Origin: Calycina herbarum
Taxonomy: Eukaryota > Ascomycota > Leotiomycetes > Helotiales > Pezizellaceae
Reading direction: 5' to 3'
DNA: 64,000 nt
NCBI GenBank assembly: GCA_001414485.1
Contig: LLEY01000019.1
Location: 124,001 to 188,000, forward strand
This document shows positions 1 to 10,918 of this stretch, piece after piece; position 1 is the first letter of the stretch, and each line of letters begins with the position of its first letter. Below the pieces are notes generated by a model. The model worked only from the letters and a program-made list of their open reading frames with translations, ran no database searches and was not told the origin of the DNA. Made by a program: the position numbers and the translations under genes.

Positions 1-401
1 CAGTCCGAACCCATCACAGAGGCGTCGTGCGAAAGCGGATTCTCCCCGTTCAATTGTATGGTCTCGATGAACCTATACCGAAAACCCTCGAGTATAAACC
101 AGAATGCAATTACGGGGTTGAAAACATTCCCACGGAAACAAGTATCGGACGGTTTGAGAAGAGGGGGAAGAGTGCTGGGAAGTTTATCAGAGGAATTGGA
201 AATGTTGGATTGGCGCTTTGTAGGTTGAAGATTATGACGCCCATGACGCTTGGTGAGGAGGGCGACATGGAGGGGTATAAGGAATCGGATGAGTTTACTT
301 TGGAGTGGGGTGTGGAAGGGGAGGCTGAAGAGGGGAAGAAGGAATTGGTTAAGATCAAGGCTTTTGTGCCGGAATGGCATTTGTCGCCGCAGAAGATCTA
401 G
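1..401 (+). CDS. iba57: IBA57/CAF17-like mitochondrial Fe-S maturation protein, 3' end only
   Basis: This is the last exon of a gene cut by the left edge of the window. The frame is open from base 3 and stops with TAG at 399-401. The first visible residues read RTHHRGVVRKRILPV, which matches the conserved motif of the IBA57/CAF17 (YgfZ, aminomethyltransferase-fold) family just after its K-G-C-Y-x-G-Q-E signature; that cysteine motif would lie left of the window. The remaining ~120 residues match the C-terminal barrel in length and end in WHLSPQKI. Family members act in the mitochondrial matrix with ISA1/ISA2 in late [4Fe-4S] assembly. The gene converges on DCP2 across 372 bases. The assignment rests on a short C-terminal piece, so the subfamily is inferred. 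Confidence 0.78.
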   Translation, partial: VRTHHRGVVRKRILPVQLYGLDEPIPKTLEYKPECNYGVENIPTETSIGRFEKRGKSAGKFIRGIGNVGLALCRLKIMTPMTLGEEGDMEGYKESDEFTLEWGVEGEAEEGKKELVKIKAFVPEWHLSPQKI

Positions 402-773
402 TGGTACCTTAAAAAGTAAAGATTGCTTCAATTTTGGGCGATGTATATATAAGTAAAACAGATGTAAAGATAGATTGAATACTGGCAAATTGCAACAGAG
501 GGTGATTTACGGGATTTCAAAAAGACATTTCACTCAAGCAATAATGGCAACAAGAAACGTTAAATGACGGCTCCAATTCCTTGAATATGTCTCAACATCT
601 TTTAAAATCCATAATGGACGCTCAAAAGATCTCATCGCATTCGCAAAAATGCAGGACGCCAAAAAGAATAATGCTCAATAATAAGACCTTGGACCGTTCC
701 CCATTTGCCCAATACAAACTCCGTTCGCTAGCATATATCTTAATATCATACCATCATTCCGTCCTTCCCATCT
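402..773. other. Intergenic, convergent 3' regions
   Basis: This 372-base spacer lies between the stop codons of the IBA57-like gene and DCP2. It is AT-rich and has no convincing coding frame. It probably holds both 3' UTRs. Confidence 0.6.
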
Positions 774-3573
774 TCAACGCTGGCTCCCATTCGTAACAGC
801 ATCAAGATAACTAAGCAAGAACCCCTTGTCTGCAGGTGAAATGGGAGTTTGACTTGCACGCCTAGCTCCTTCACCAGCAAGACTACCTACTCTGGATCTT
901 GATACCGGGTTGAAAGTGGGTTCCTTTTGGCTTCCTGTAGAAGCTTCACCGCCGGAGTTATTGGTGGATAATGGAGTTTTTCCTCCGAATAAAGAAAGTA
1001 GTGTTTGCTTATGATCCGAAGAGCCCTCCGCTGGCTCATGTTCTTGTATAGTTTGAGGGATAAAGGTTGAGCTCCTAGAAACTGAAGCAGGGGCTTGCTT
1101 GGGTATTGTTGGAGCATCAGATGTAGGACGCTTCAGTATTTGTGGCTGGAAGGTTCCGAGCGACTGAGGAGAAGATTGATGCTTATCATTCTCACGAGGA
1201 GCACGCTTATTCGTATTCGCTCTTGGTACGTTTGAAGGTTCTGGCTTAGTCTTCGGAGAAATTTCTTGAAGCTTCTCTTCAACTGGCCGAGAAAGGATCG
1301 TTATGGCCCGGAATGGGAGATTGGATTCTGGGTTCAAAACAGGGACGGAACCGTTGCTTGCAATGTTGTCAGGGGTTCTCTTGTCGTTCAATAATGCAGA
1401 AGTTGTCGTAGCATTTGTAGAAAGTGGCTCAACAGCTGACAACTCAACTGCGGAGGGTGTTCCATTCGTTGGCAAGGCTGTAGCCTTGAGTGGCCTAGCC
1501 AAAGAAGCCGCTTGTGATATAGGACTCTTGAAAATTCCAAGAAGAGCCGACTTTTGCGACTCGCTAATAGGTTGCCTGGGGGTTAGCGCACTTGGCTCCA
1601 ATACACCAATATTTTGTTTGACTATGATCGGTGGAGGAACTGCCATTGGCATAGTGCGAGGGGCTTCGACAGCAGGAAGTTCATGTGGTGGTGCTCGTGA
1701 TGCAACTGGAGCTTCTGTGAATCTGCGAAGAGGTAGTTCGGCCTTGGCTGTCTCGCCAATGGTGTCTCGACTTTTGAAAGCATTCAAAAGAGCGAGGGAG
1801 TGACTGGTGAGTTTAGTACTTTGATCGTTGATGGGAGGAGGAACCATGGGCGCGTGTATGTTAGGGAACTGTGGGTTGTTCATATTCATGTGCGGCGGAA
1901 GTTGCTGCTGATGTTGCTGGTGTTGTTGAATTGGTTGTGGTATCATGGGTGAATGGACAGGACCTCCATTAAAAACCGCTCTTTGTACATGAGGTGGTAG
2001 AGGTTGAGGATGTATGAGGTGTTGCGGTTGGTAAGGATGCAGATTATTTTGGTTTCTTGAAGGGTTTTGGTGACCAATATTATGACCACCAGCTTGCTGG
2101 ATTCTCAAGTGGTTTGCATTATGGTCGTTTTGTGAGTTTGGTTCACGATATGAAAAAGAATCATCACGTCGTTGAATAGGAAATTGGGGTGGTGGTGGCA
2201 TGCTCGAGAATGCTGGAGGTCTTGGCTGGTAGTGGTGAGGGGTCTTTGGCATGGTTGGATTAACATCAACATGCTCTAATGGCGTACGCGGAGGTGCATT
2301 AGCCGGTAACGGGTGATTGGTTGTAGCTGGTTTGCTGTGCAACAAAGCAAGTAACGCTGATCCCGAATTGGTAGTTGTCACCGGTGTAATCGACGCATCA
2401 CTCTGTAGGCCTTGAGTGGAAGGCTGGATTTTGAGAAGTCGGTTCAAAGCAGCCTGAGTTCCCTCGATGGTATCCAATTCTGGTGCTGCTCGAGATTCGT
2501 ATGTAGAAGCTTGCGCCGCAGATTCCGCTCCCTGGTCCTCTTCTGTCAATATATCATCATGACTCATTCCGGCAGAAAGATATTGATTGCTTGTTGCCCT
2601 CTTCACATCTTTCTTCTTTTGCTCGATGACCCATTTCCGGAGAGGAACGAGGAATGGAGCTACCATGTAGAACTTGCTTGGGCTCAAACCAGGAGCATTT
2701 TCCGCTTGCTGCTGATTTCCCTTCTTTCTAAAAGCTGGTAGTTCCGAAAGACGCCACCACTCGATTTTGCTGATTTCCTTCCGCGTTCTTGGAGCAAAGT
2801 TGGTATCCATAGGTACACCTCGGAAGACGAAAAGCCGCATTTGTTGATCTCGCATATTAACCTCAATAGATTTGACATCCCGACCTTCTGGAACCAATCC
2901 AGAAGCACCTAACTCCAGCCCTGTTTCCTCGTATACTTCACGTATAGCACATGTCAAATCGTCCTCGTCTTTAGCAATTTTCCCGCGGGGGAAACTCCAA
3001 CTTGCACCCTTTTTCCAGCCCTTCACCAGGACAACCGAGTCCATAGCTTCATTGAGCATGATAGCGCCTCTGACAGGAACCCGTATTTTATATGCGAGAA
3101 AATTATCAAAGGCTGCCATATGGTGGCCTTGAGAGAAAGGAGATAGCAAAGGACAGTGGGCGAAGATCCGTAGACAGAAGCTTCGAAGAGACATGGAGGG
3201 TAGGGAGGGGTCGAGGGGTCGAATGAAATCCTCGTAAAACCATTGTGCTTCCTCGACTTGAAAACATATTCGCGGCACGTCCTTCAGGTCATCCTCCGGC
3301 AGGTTGATTATAAAACGGACACAGAGATCGTCCAACCCTATAGCTTGTCAGAATGAGATTGAGATTGAGGCCAAGATGGGAGAGGTTTGGGTGTGGAAAT
3401 GGTGGCATTTGCCAGCTGGCCACAAATATCTACGTGACTGTTTGCTACACTTGTAACATTTCTCCTTCAGCTTTGGGAACCCCTTCGTTCTCATTCCTCA
3501 GATGAGGATGTTGAGCCCCGTACATCATCTCGCAAGACTTACACTCTTCTAAAGTCAAATTTGTTTCGGTCAT
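774..3573 (-). CDS. dcp2: mRNA-decapping enzyme subunit 2 (Dcp2)
   Basis: Dcp2 removes the m7G cap from mRNA with Dcp1 in the cytoplasm and P-bodies. There are two exons, 3573-3543 and 3337-774, giving 864 residues. The 31-nt first exon encodes MTETNLTLEEW and splices (GTAAGT donor; ATAG acceptor) inside the Trp codon into LDDLCVRFIINLP, the conserved Dcp2 box A start. The Nudix box (GX5EX7REUXEEXGU) is complete at residues ~129-151, including REVYEETGL. The catalytic core is followed by a ~600-residue low-complexity tail rich in Gln, Pro, His and Asn. The tail contains short leucine motifs (SLALLNAFKS, KSALLGIFKS, TLLSLFGGK, GFLLSYLDA) resembling the helical leucine-rich motifs that bind Edc3/Pat1. 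The second exon alone has no ATG at the domain start, so the micro first exon is needed. Confidence 0.94.
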
Positions 3574-4532
3574 ATTGTTTTGCCAGCATATCGGGACGAC
3601 GCGTAGTCAACTGGCAAGCCACGGCTTTTGGAAGCTCTCCAAGCTCTCCAAGCTCTCCGGGCTGTGGTGCGAGGTGGCAATGTCTCTCGATTCCGTCAGA
3701 TGTCGGTCGCGACTGGTGTTGACTAATTGCAAATCTCGAGCTCGCGGTTTTCTGGGATGATGTTTGGAGCTGGTGTGGGGATAAGATGGAGGTGGAGGTG
3801 GAAATGGAGGTGGAGGTGGAGGTGCGTGATTCGAAAGGATTCCTTCAGCTTGGTGTAACTTATGCCTTGCGATCCGCGTCCAACCATCGCGGTCAAAGCA
3901 AAGTCCCCGCTTGGGTATCGATGCCTAAGGCCATCGGTTATGAGCACAGCCACAGAAAAGTACTCAATGCACAGCCACACCTGTCTTGCGCTCAAGCTTA
4001 TCGTCACCAAACTCTAATCGCTGGCTCACCGGGTGTCCTGTCCTGTAACAACACATGACATGCAGCTCGGTAACCAGTCGATCGGTGAATGACGTTCTAG
4101 ACAAGACCAGCTCATGATTCAGAAACAAGAAATATCCCAAAGAGCGGTCGCTTTTCCTGCTCAACCAATTTCACATAAAGAGCCAAGTCCCGCCCCTCCT
4201 TCATCCCCAAAATAACTTCGTCCTTCAATCTCCAACATTGTTGCGAAAAACAAAGAACGACGGCGCCAAAAATAGGTACGCGCAATTCGGGCGGGTTTTG
4301 AAACCCAGTCCCAATCATCGCCAACCACTCAAGCTGACTCTCGTTCCAGCACACAAAGCGCAAACACCACCCAGTCAATCGGCTATTGTCACCTCTAAGC
4401 GCATTGCCGTTCCAGCTTTCTCTGACACCAAAGAAAAAGGGATCCACATGCAAACTACATAAACCGACTTCATTCCCCTCCAAATTTGGCTACCAATAAT
4501 CACATCACCACTCTGTACTCCCTACCACAAAA
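3574..4532. other. Intergenic, divergent promoters of DCP2 and the DUF4112 gene
   Basis: About 960 bases separate two divergent start codons. I see a G-G-A-G-G-T microsatellite and a short triplicated AGCTCTCCA motif near 3640-3660. ORFs up to ~120 codons exist on both strands but have no recognisable family or codon pattern and are probably chance. Confidence 0.55.
3786..3823. repeat. (GGAGGT)n-like microsatellite
   Basis: A short purine-rich tract of imperfect GGAGGT/GGTGGA hexamers lies in the DCP2 upstream region. Confidence 0.8.
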
Positions 4533-5460
4533 ATGACGAGTTTTATCGCAAAGTTTGTTGCCAAGAAAATTCTTGGTGAACGCATGGAGAATAATTATGG
4601 CAAGGAGGTATGTTGGATTTCTTCGTTGTTCTTAGCTTCTAACTAACTCGTTGACAGGACCCATATTTCGAGACCGTTCCTGCGACCCGTCTAGATGGTC
4701 GACCATCAAGCAAAAAGGGCAAGAAGAGACTCAAGGCATTGCCACCCGGAATTTCAGAGCAGGATGGCAAAGTCCTCACAAAAGTCAAACGCCGGGCATA
4801 TCGACTGGACATGAGTCTTTTCAATTGTTGCGGGATTGCATTTGGTTGGTCTAGTGTGATTGGCATAGTTCCTGTGTAAGTCTTGCTCCATCTACATTCC
4901 CGATCTTCCAACACTAATTTATTCATAGCATTGGCGATGCACTAGATGCTTTCATGGCCCTCATGGTGCTCCGAACATGCCAACAAGTCGAAGGAGGATT
5001 ACCCAAAGACGTCAACGCCAAGATGATGTTCAATATTATCGTCGATTTCGGTATCGGACTGGTTCCATTCTTGGGAGATATCGCAGATGCCTTATTCCGA
5101 GCAAATACCAAAAATGCCATCGTTCTCGAAGAACACCTTCGTAAAAAGGGCGCAAAATTGTTGAAGGAACAAGGTCGGACACCACAACGAGATCCTAGCG
5201 ATGCGGACGCCTTCGATGACCGCGTAAGAGAGGAGCTTGAACCGCCGCCAAAATATACTACTCGTCAAACGCAATCTTCTCGACACGACAACGAAATATC
5301 TGATAATAGACAACGCGAGGAAGTCATTGCCCCACCAAAAAAGAGTAGCTGGCTTGGTGGGCGGACTAAGCAGACTGATGTTGAGCAAGGCTTGAATGAA
5401 CATGAAATGCGCAGTACTGATTCTCGGAGGGATAAATCAAGCAGGAGCAACAGACGCTGA
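4533..5460 (+). CDS. DUF4112-domain membrane-associated protein
   Basis: Three exons (4533-4607, 4658-4875, 4929-5460) give 274 residues; the phases join cleanly with GTATGT and GTAAGT donors. The start MTSFIAKFVAKKILGER follows a CACAAAA context. Residues ~75-170 form the DUF4112 domain: two hydrophobic stretches, each with a G-D-x-x-D-A turn (PVIGDALDA and FLGDIADA), separated by a helix containing RTCQQVEG. The C-terminal ~110 residues are charged and low-complexity with many Ser, Arg and Gln. The family is widespread in fungi and bacteria and has no established biochemical role. The paired hydrophobic segments suggest membrane association. No function is claimed. Confidence 0.85.
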
Positions 5461-5848
5461 ATGAATTCATGACTTTGGGGATTGGATTACAAAAGCGGTA
5501 GGCTGTTACGAATTATGGTGCCTGTTGTATAACTGCTTGGTCGCGGGGCGTTCAGGTGTTGACAGACTGGGTTTATAGTTGCATGGTCACTACCTAGTAC
5601 AGTAATCAGCGTTGTACAATTTGATTTTGCGAGAGATAGATACCCAGAAATAAATGAATTCCAATGAGAAATATATAAACATTCGTGCATCGCTCTACTT
5701 CTCCCAGGCCCATGCTTCAGTTTTGACATAATTTTATGATGGCATCCCCGCAACAAAGCGGTCTGCTCTTGCTCTCCCGAGCTTACCAGCCCAGCTTGCA
5801 AGCCTATAAGAACTTTATTTCAACCCTCCAAACACAACCCTCCCAACC
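5461..5848. other. Intergenic, convergent 3' regions
   Basis: 388 bases between the DUF4112 stop and the esterase stop. Nothing coding or structured was recognised. Confidence 0.55.
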
Positions 5849-6999
5849 TCACGAGAGCAACTTGTGCCTCGAAAAGAACTGCACCAAATGCTGGCTCGTA
5901 AAATTGAAATTCGTAGTATGATTCGGACTCCCACTCAAATCAAGTCCAATAGTACTAGGCCACGCATGTCCCATCCCCTCCACAGTTAAACTCCTCACCT
6001 CCGCCCCCTCACAATCCCAGACCTCCTCCCAAGTTCCCTCATGCACTTGTTTGACCTCAGGTTGCGCCCACTCCCCATCATACCGCCCTTTACACCCATT
6101 TAGCTCTGTCCACATCCTTCTCCAGACTCGCACATCGGGTTCGGGTCCGAAGCGAGAGAGACGGTGGATTGAGCCGTTTGCGCGCCCGAAGAAGGGCGTT
6201 ACGATGTCTTCTACGCCGTGAGCGTGGAGGATGGGGACGGGGTGAGAGGGGGTGCAGTTGTGGAAAGAGTAGGTTCCCTGGTATAAAGCTGGAGCGACGG
6301 GGGCGAATGCTGCGAAGAGGGAGGATGTGTCCGGGCGGCAGGCTAAGAGGGCTGTGAATCCTCCGCCGTTGGATTTTCCGCAGGCGTAGATTCGGGTTTT
6401 GTCGATGTTGTATGTTTTGGAGATTGTGGAAATTATATCGTAGACGTAGGCAATCTTTGGGAGTTAGCTTTGTAACAGGCTTGGAGAGGAGCGGGTGACA
6501 AGAGCTAGGAGCGAGAGATGGGATTGAAAAACATACATCATCAACGGTCTTGTTTTCGTAAGGTGCTCCTTTCCAGATATGTGTCATTTGCCAATCCGTA
6601 TTGTTCACGCCTTGAGCATATGCCGTAAGGAATGGTTTCCCCCCAATGCTCAACGATGGATCAGAGAGTTCCGTAATTCGCTGCTGCTTCTCGCTGAAAC
6701 CGCCAGCTAATAGTAAACCACATATTTAGCATGACCATTCAAGACAAGAAATAAACGAATAATATTGGTTAAAACTGACCACCATGAAAGGAGAGAACGA
6801 GAGGGTGGCTTTCCCCATGGGCATACGCGGCGGGAACATTAAGGAGGAAAGTACGCTCGGTAGGGAGGGTATATTCGATATTCCCAGTGATAGGTTCAAC
6901 AGCTATAAAAGGGGAGGACAAAACTACTTGTGAGGCTGCTTGTGAAGTATGCGCGAACCCAAGGGCCGCAAGAAGTAAGGCAGTTGAAAACGACACCAT
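5849..6999 (-). CDS. Secreted CE1-type esterase (feruloyl esterase / PHB-depolymerase-like)
   Basis: Three exons (6999-6780, 6706-6537, 6454-5849) encode 331 residues. Residues 1-21 are a classical signal peptide ending TSQA|A. The alpha/beta-hydrolase core shows the oxyanion region SFHGAGG (built across the first splice junction), the nucleophile elbow G-K-S158-N-G-G, a likely Asp in HGVED, and H293 in GMGHAWP. This arrangement is typical of the LpqC/COG3509 group, which includes fungal feruloyl esterases B/C and acetylxylan esterases of family CE1. Such enzymes cleave ester-linked side groups from plant cell-wall polysaccharides outside the cell. There is no C-terminal cellulose-binding module. 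The promoter region is shared with the divergent OPT gene. Substrate is inferred only. Confidence 0.85.
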
Positions 7000-7771
7000 T
7001 TTGATTGTTGGATCTAGAAGAATAAGAAGGGAACTTCGAACTATCGAAGTAACCTACGAGAAGATGGGAAAGACAGAACAGAAAACTTGAGCGGGCACTG
7101 CCCGCTATTGATCTGCGGGCGAGGAAGTGGGGTATGAAGAGCGGAGGACGCGAATATATTTCTAGACTTGGGGAAGGGGATTTTATGGCCGATGTCGTGA
7201 TCAATATCCCACTCTTATTCTAGATGGGAATTCCAGTTCAGCCCAGGCCCTGCGATAATCCTGCCATCAATGCGAATTTGAATGCGTTGAACAAGAAACT
7301 CGGCAAAAAGAGCAGTTCTTGTCTGATGGACGTCGGTCTTCTTTTGACTGACAAGAGATAACAGAGAGGGGTTAAGGGATGTTAGGAGAACGTTGCTATC
7401 GGAAACACAAGCCGACCTTGAACAACTGTGCTATCTAGCACTGTTATCGACATCTTATCGACTCGGACATGATTCTTCTTGTGGACTTTGTATCCACTAT
7501 CTTCATGAAGCTTGGACTGTTTTGCTCCTCGTGCTGGATACTTTTTGAGTTTCCTACCATTTCGCCATTCGCCGTGGGTCTCTCGTGCGATTGCAGTTTC
7601 GTGTAATCTGCAGGTCCAAAAGATGGTCGATTTTATAAGAACCAAGCCGTTGGCACGCGGCTTGAACCTCATGGTGTTTGAGCTTGTCTTCCTTGAGGTT
7701 TCTTGTACCCTCCACGAAAAGCGTCAACGCCCCCTCCGCAATCCGGTCCGATTGTCGGAACCCCGGCCGAG
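7000..7771. other. Divergent promoter region of esterase and OPT transporter
   Basis: 772 bases between two divergent start codons. No further gene is supported. An open frame at 7703 continues into the OPT gene but lacks an ATG before 7772. Confidence 0.55.
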
Positions 7772-10700
7772 ATGTCGTCCGCCATTCACAACATCGATTC
7801 TGATAACGGACACGCGATTTCCAGTGCTCACGATGTTGACGATTCAAAGAAGAGCGAGAAAAGTGAAATTGTGCAAATGAGTGTGTCGGATATTGAAGGG
7901 GATGCAGATAGAACCGATGACCTGAAGGGTGCCGATTTGTATAACAGAGCTGACAAGGTCGAATTGACCCCTGTCGAAGCACTCACCTGGAATGTTGATG
8001 GAGATCAATCACCGTGTAAGCCAGAAACGGAGTTCTAGTTTTCAATAATTACTAATTATCTACCAGTTCCCGAGGTTGCTGCTTGTGTAGACAATACGGA
8101 CGATCCCACAATTGCCTGCAACACGGTGCGAGCTTGGATTTTAACCACAGTTTTTGTTATTCTCTTTTCGGGTCTCAACCAGTTCTTCGGTCTACGTTAT
8201 GTGAGTTTGAAATATAATTTCAAGGATATATCATAGTAATTGAATTCTTGCTGACATATGTAGCCCTCTCTTTCCCTCGGATATGTTGTTGCTCAACTAC
8301 TCGTCTTTCCAATCGGGCGTGCTTGGGAAAAGCTTCCCCGTTGGCGAGTCCCACTTGGCCGATTTACATTTGATGTCAATCCCGGAGTGTTTACAAAGAA
8401 GGAACATGCATTGATCGTCATTGTGAGTTAGAAATGCATTTACTTGGGACCCTAAAACGGTTATCTAACATAAATACAGTGCGTCAATGTATCCACCAGT
8501 GCAGCATATGGATTGGGAACACTGGTAGCCATCACTAGTCCCGTTTACTGGAATCATGATAATGGTCCGGGTTTCGCATTTCTGTTTCTCTTGACTTCCC
8601 AGTCGCTCGGGTAAGTGTCATTCTCCGGAATCTGGCTATTGCTGCAAATTCTGACGTGGTGCTATAGTTTTGGTCTTGCCGGTCTCACTCGACGTTGGAC
8701 CGTCTATCCAGCAGCTCTCATCTGGCCATCGTCACTTTCCTCTACAGTCCTTTTTCGAACTCTGCATGAGCCCAAAAAAGAGGAAACATCTGCAAATGGC
8801 TGGAAGATGAATCGGTACAGATTCTTCAGCTACTTCACGACGATAGCTTTTGTTATCTTCTGGTTCCCCGATTATATCTGGACTAGCTTGTCTACATTTG
8901 CTTTTATCACCTGGATTTTCCCAAAGAACCAGAAAGTCAACACTCTGTTTGGGGTAAGAGACTCGATCGTTACTATTGATGTGACCAAGAAGTTAACATT
9001 TGCGTAGATGAACTCCGGATTGGGTCTACTTCCCATCAGTTTTGATTGGACTCAGATCAGTAAGCAAATCTACTTTACTCTACTCATCACGCTGTTATTT
9101 TTCATCCGCAGACGCTAACATCTTCTAGATTACGCTGGAAGTCCATTGATCACTCCATTTTACATAACATGTAATGCTTTTGCAGTTGTGGTGATCTTCT
9201 ACCTCTTCCTCTCGCCCATTTTGTATTATACAAACGTCTGGAATAGTGCCTAGTAAGTGCCAGTCTTTTACTTTAGCTTCAAAACTTTCCATAAATGTTG
9301 GTATTTATGCTAAGAAATATAGCCTGCCCCTGTTATCGTCGAGCACATTTGACAACACTGGAAAGACCTACAACATGACCCGTGTCGTTGACAAGAACCT
9401 CAATTTTGTCCTCGAGAAATATCAGGCCTACTCACCCATGTATATCTCCATGTCCTACTCGCTTTCATTCGCCCTCTCGTTTGCCGCCGTCACTGCTCTT
9501 GTCTTCCACACCTACCTTTACAATGGTAAAGATATTTGGGCAAAATTCAAGAACTCTCGTTCTGGAGGAGAAGATATCCACAAGAGACTGATGAATAAAT
9601 ATAAAGAGGTCCCAGAATGGTGGTATATCGTATTGACCGTGGTTGTCCTGGCCTTGGGCTGCTTCACTGTGTCATACTGGGAGTCTGGTCTACCAATTTG
9701 GGGATTCATCTTTATTTGCTTTGGAATGGGATGCCTGTTGATTGTTCCCGAGGCAATTTTAGAGGGAACAACGAATCAGAGAGTGTAAGTGCTTTTACCT
9801 CCGAAGCCATTGGTTTTATTTCTAACAACTTAATCTAGCTTCCTCAACATCATCACTGAACTTATCGCTGGATACATCTGGCCTGGCAAGCCAATTGCAA
9901 ACATGTTCGTCAAGGTTTATGGCTACAATTCAGTCAAGCATGGCATGGATTTTGCACAAGATTTGAAACTTGGACAATATATGGTACGCTAAACTTCACT
10001 TCTCACTTGTCCCTCCAGCCAAAATGAACTAACTCCATACACAGAAAATCCCCCCTCGAGTTCTGTTCTTTGGCCAAATTTACTCAACGATTCTTGCATC
10101 CGCAGTCCAAACCGGAGGTTAGTTTATTTCTCTTCTCGGGATCGATGTAGAAAACTAACTTGTCTAGTATTTCGATGGATGTTAAGCAATATCGAGAACT
10201 TATGTTCGCCAACAAACAAACAGCGCTTCACCTGTAACGGATCAAAAACAGTCTACAGTGCCTCCCTCATTTGGGGTTCAATCGGCCCTCAGAGAATGTT
10301 CCAAACTGGTCAAGTCTACAGTGGAATAATGTATTTCTTCATCATCGGGGTATTTTATGTCTTCCAAACTCGTTCGTTTATTTTCTAATTTCTGTGACTT
10401 AGCCCGTTGTGACCGTACTCGTCTGGTTGATTTATCGAAGATACCCAAACAGCTGGGTTCGATACATCAACGTCCCAATTTTCTTCAACGCAGCCGGTCA
10501 AATTCCTCCCGCCAACACAAGTACGTTTCGGATCCCCTCGTTCCCAATTCTGTCAAAATGAAACTAACAAGTCATAGCTCAATACTCCCTCTGGTTCATT
10601 TTCGGATACATCTTCAATTACACCCTCAGAAGACGTGCCTTTGACTGGTGGAAAAGATACAACTGTAAGTACCCCCAACCCTTGCCGCTCCATATCCACA

Positions 10701-10918
10701 AACTCTAAAACATCTTCCTCGCAGATCTTCTACAAGCCGCAATGGATACCGGTACCGCACTTGCGACCGTCATCATTTTTTTCGCTTTGAGTTATAATAA
10801 CATTGACTTCAACTGGTGGGGAAATACCGTTGGGGACAATACCTATGATACGAAGTCGACACCTTGGTTGAAAGTTAAGACTGGTGCTCACTTTGGTAAA
10901 GGACCGGGACAGTTTTAA
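7772..10918 (+). CDS. Oligopeptide transporter, OPT family (Isp4-like)
   Basis: A polytopic plasma-membrane carrier predicted to import small peptides (or glutathione or metal chelates) with protons. I resolve 14 exons: 7772-8015, 8067-8200, 8264-8422, 8480-8610, 8668-8953, 9008-9059, 9129-9252, 9323-9784, 9839-9983, 10045-10117, 10168-10349, 10403-10520, 10578-10664 and 10725-10918. All join in phase and give 796 residues, the usual OPT length. Family signatures seen are [15 protein letters not shown] near the N-terminus, the N-P-G motif ([12 protein letters not shown]) and the K-I-P-P-R motif after YMKIPPR, plus many hydrophobic helices. The first in-frame ATG at 7772 was taken as start. 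The intron density is high compared with the neighbours. Substrate cannot be told from sequence. Confidence 0.92.

Noticed and set aside
1303..1803. 166-codon plus ORF inside DCP2
   Set aside because: Antisense shadow of the low-complexity Dcp2 tail.
4112..4483. 123-codon minus ORF upstream of the DUF4112 gene
   Set aside because: Overlaps a divergent promoter, no domain and no splice signals.
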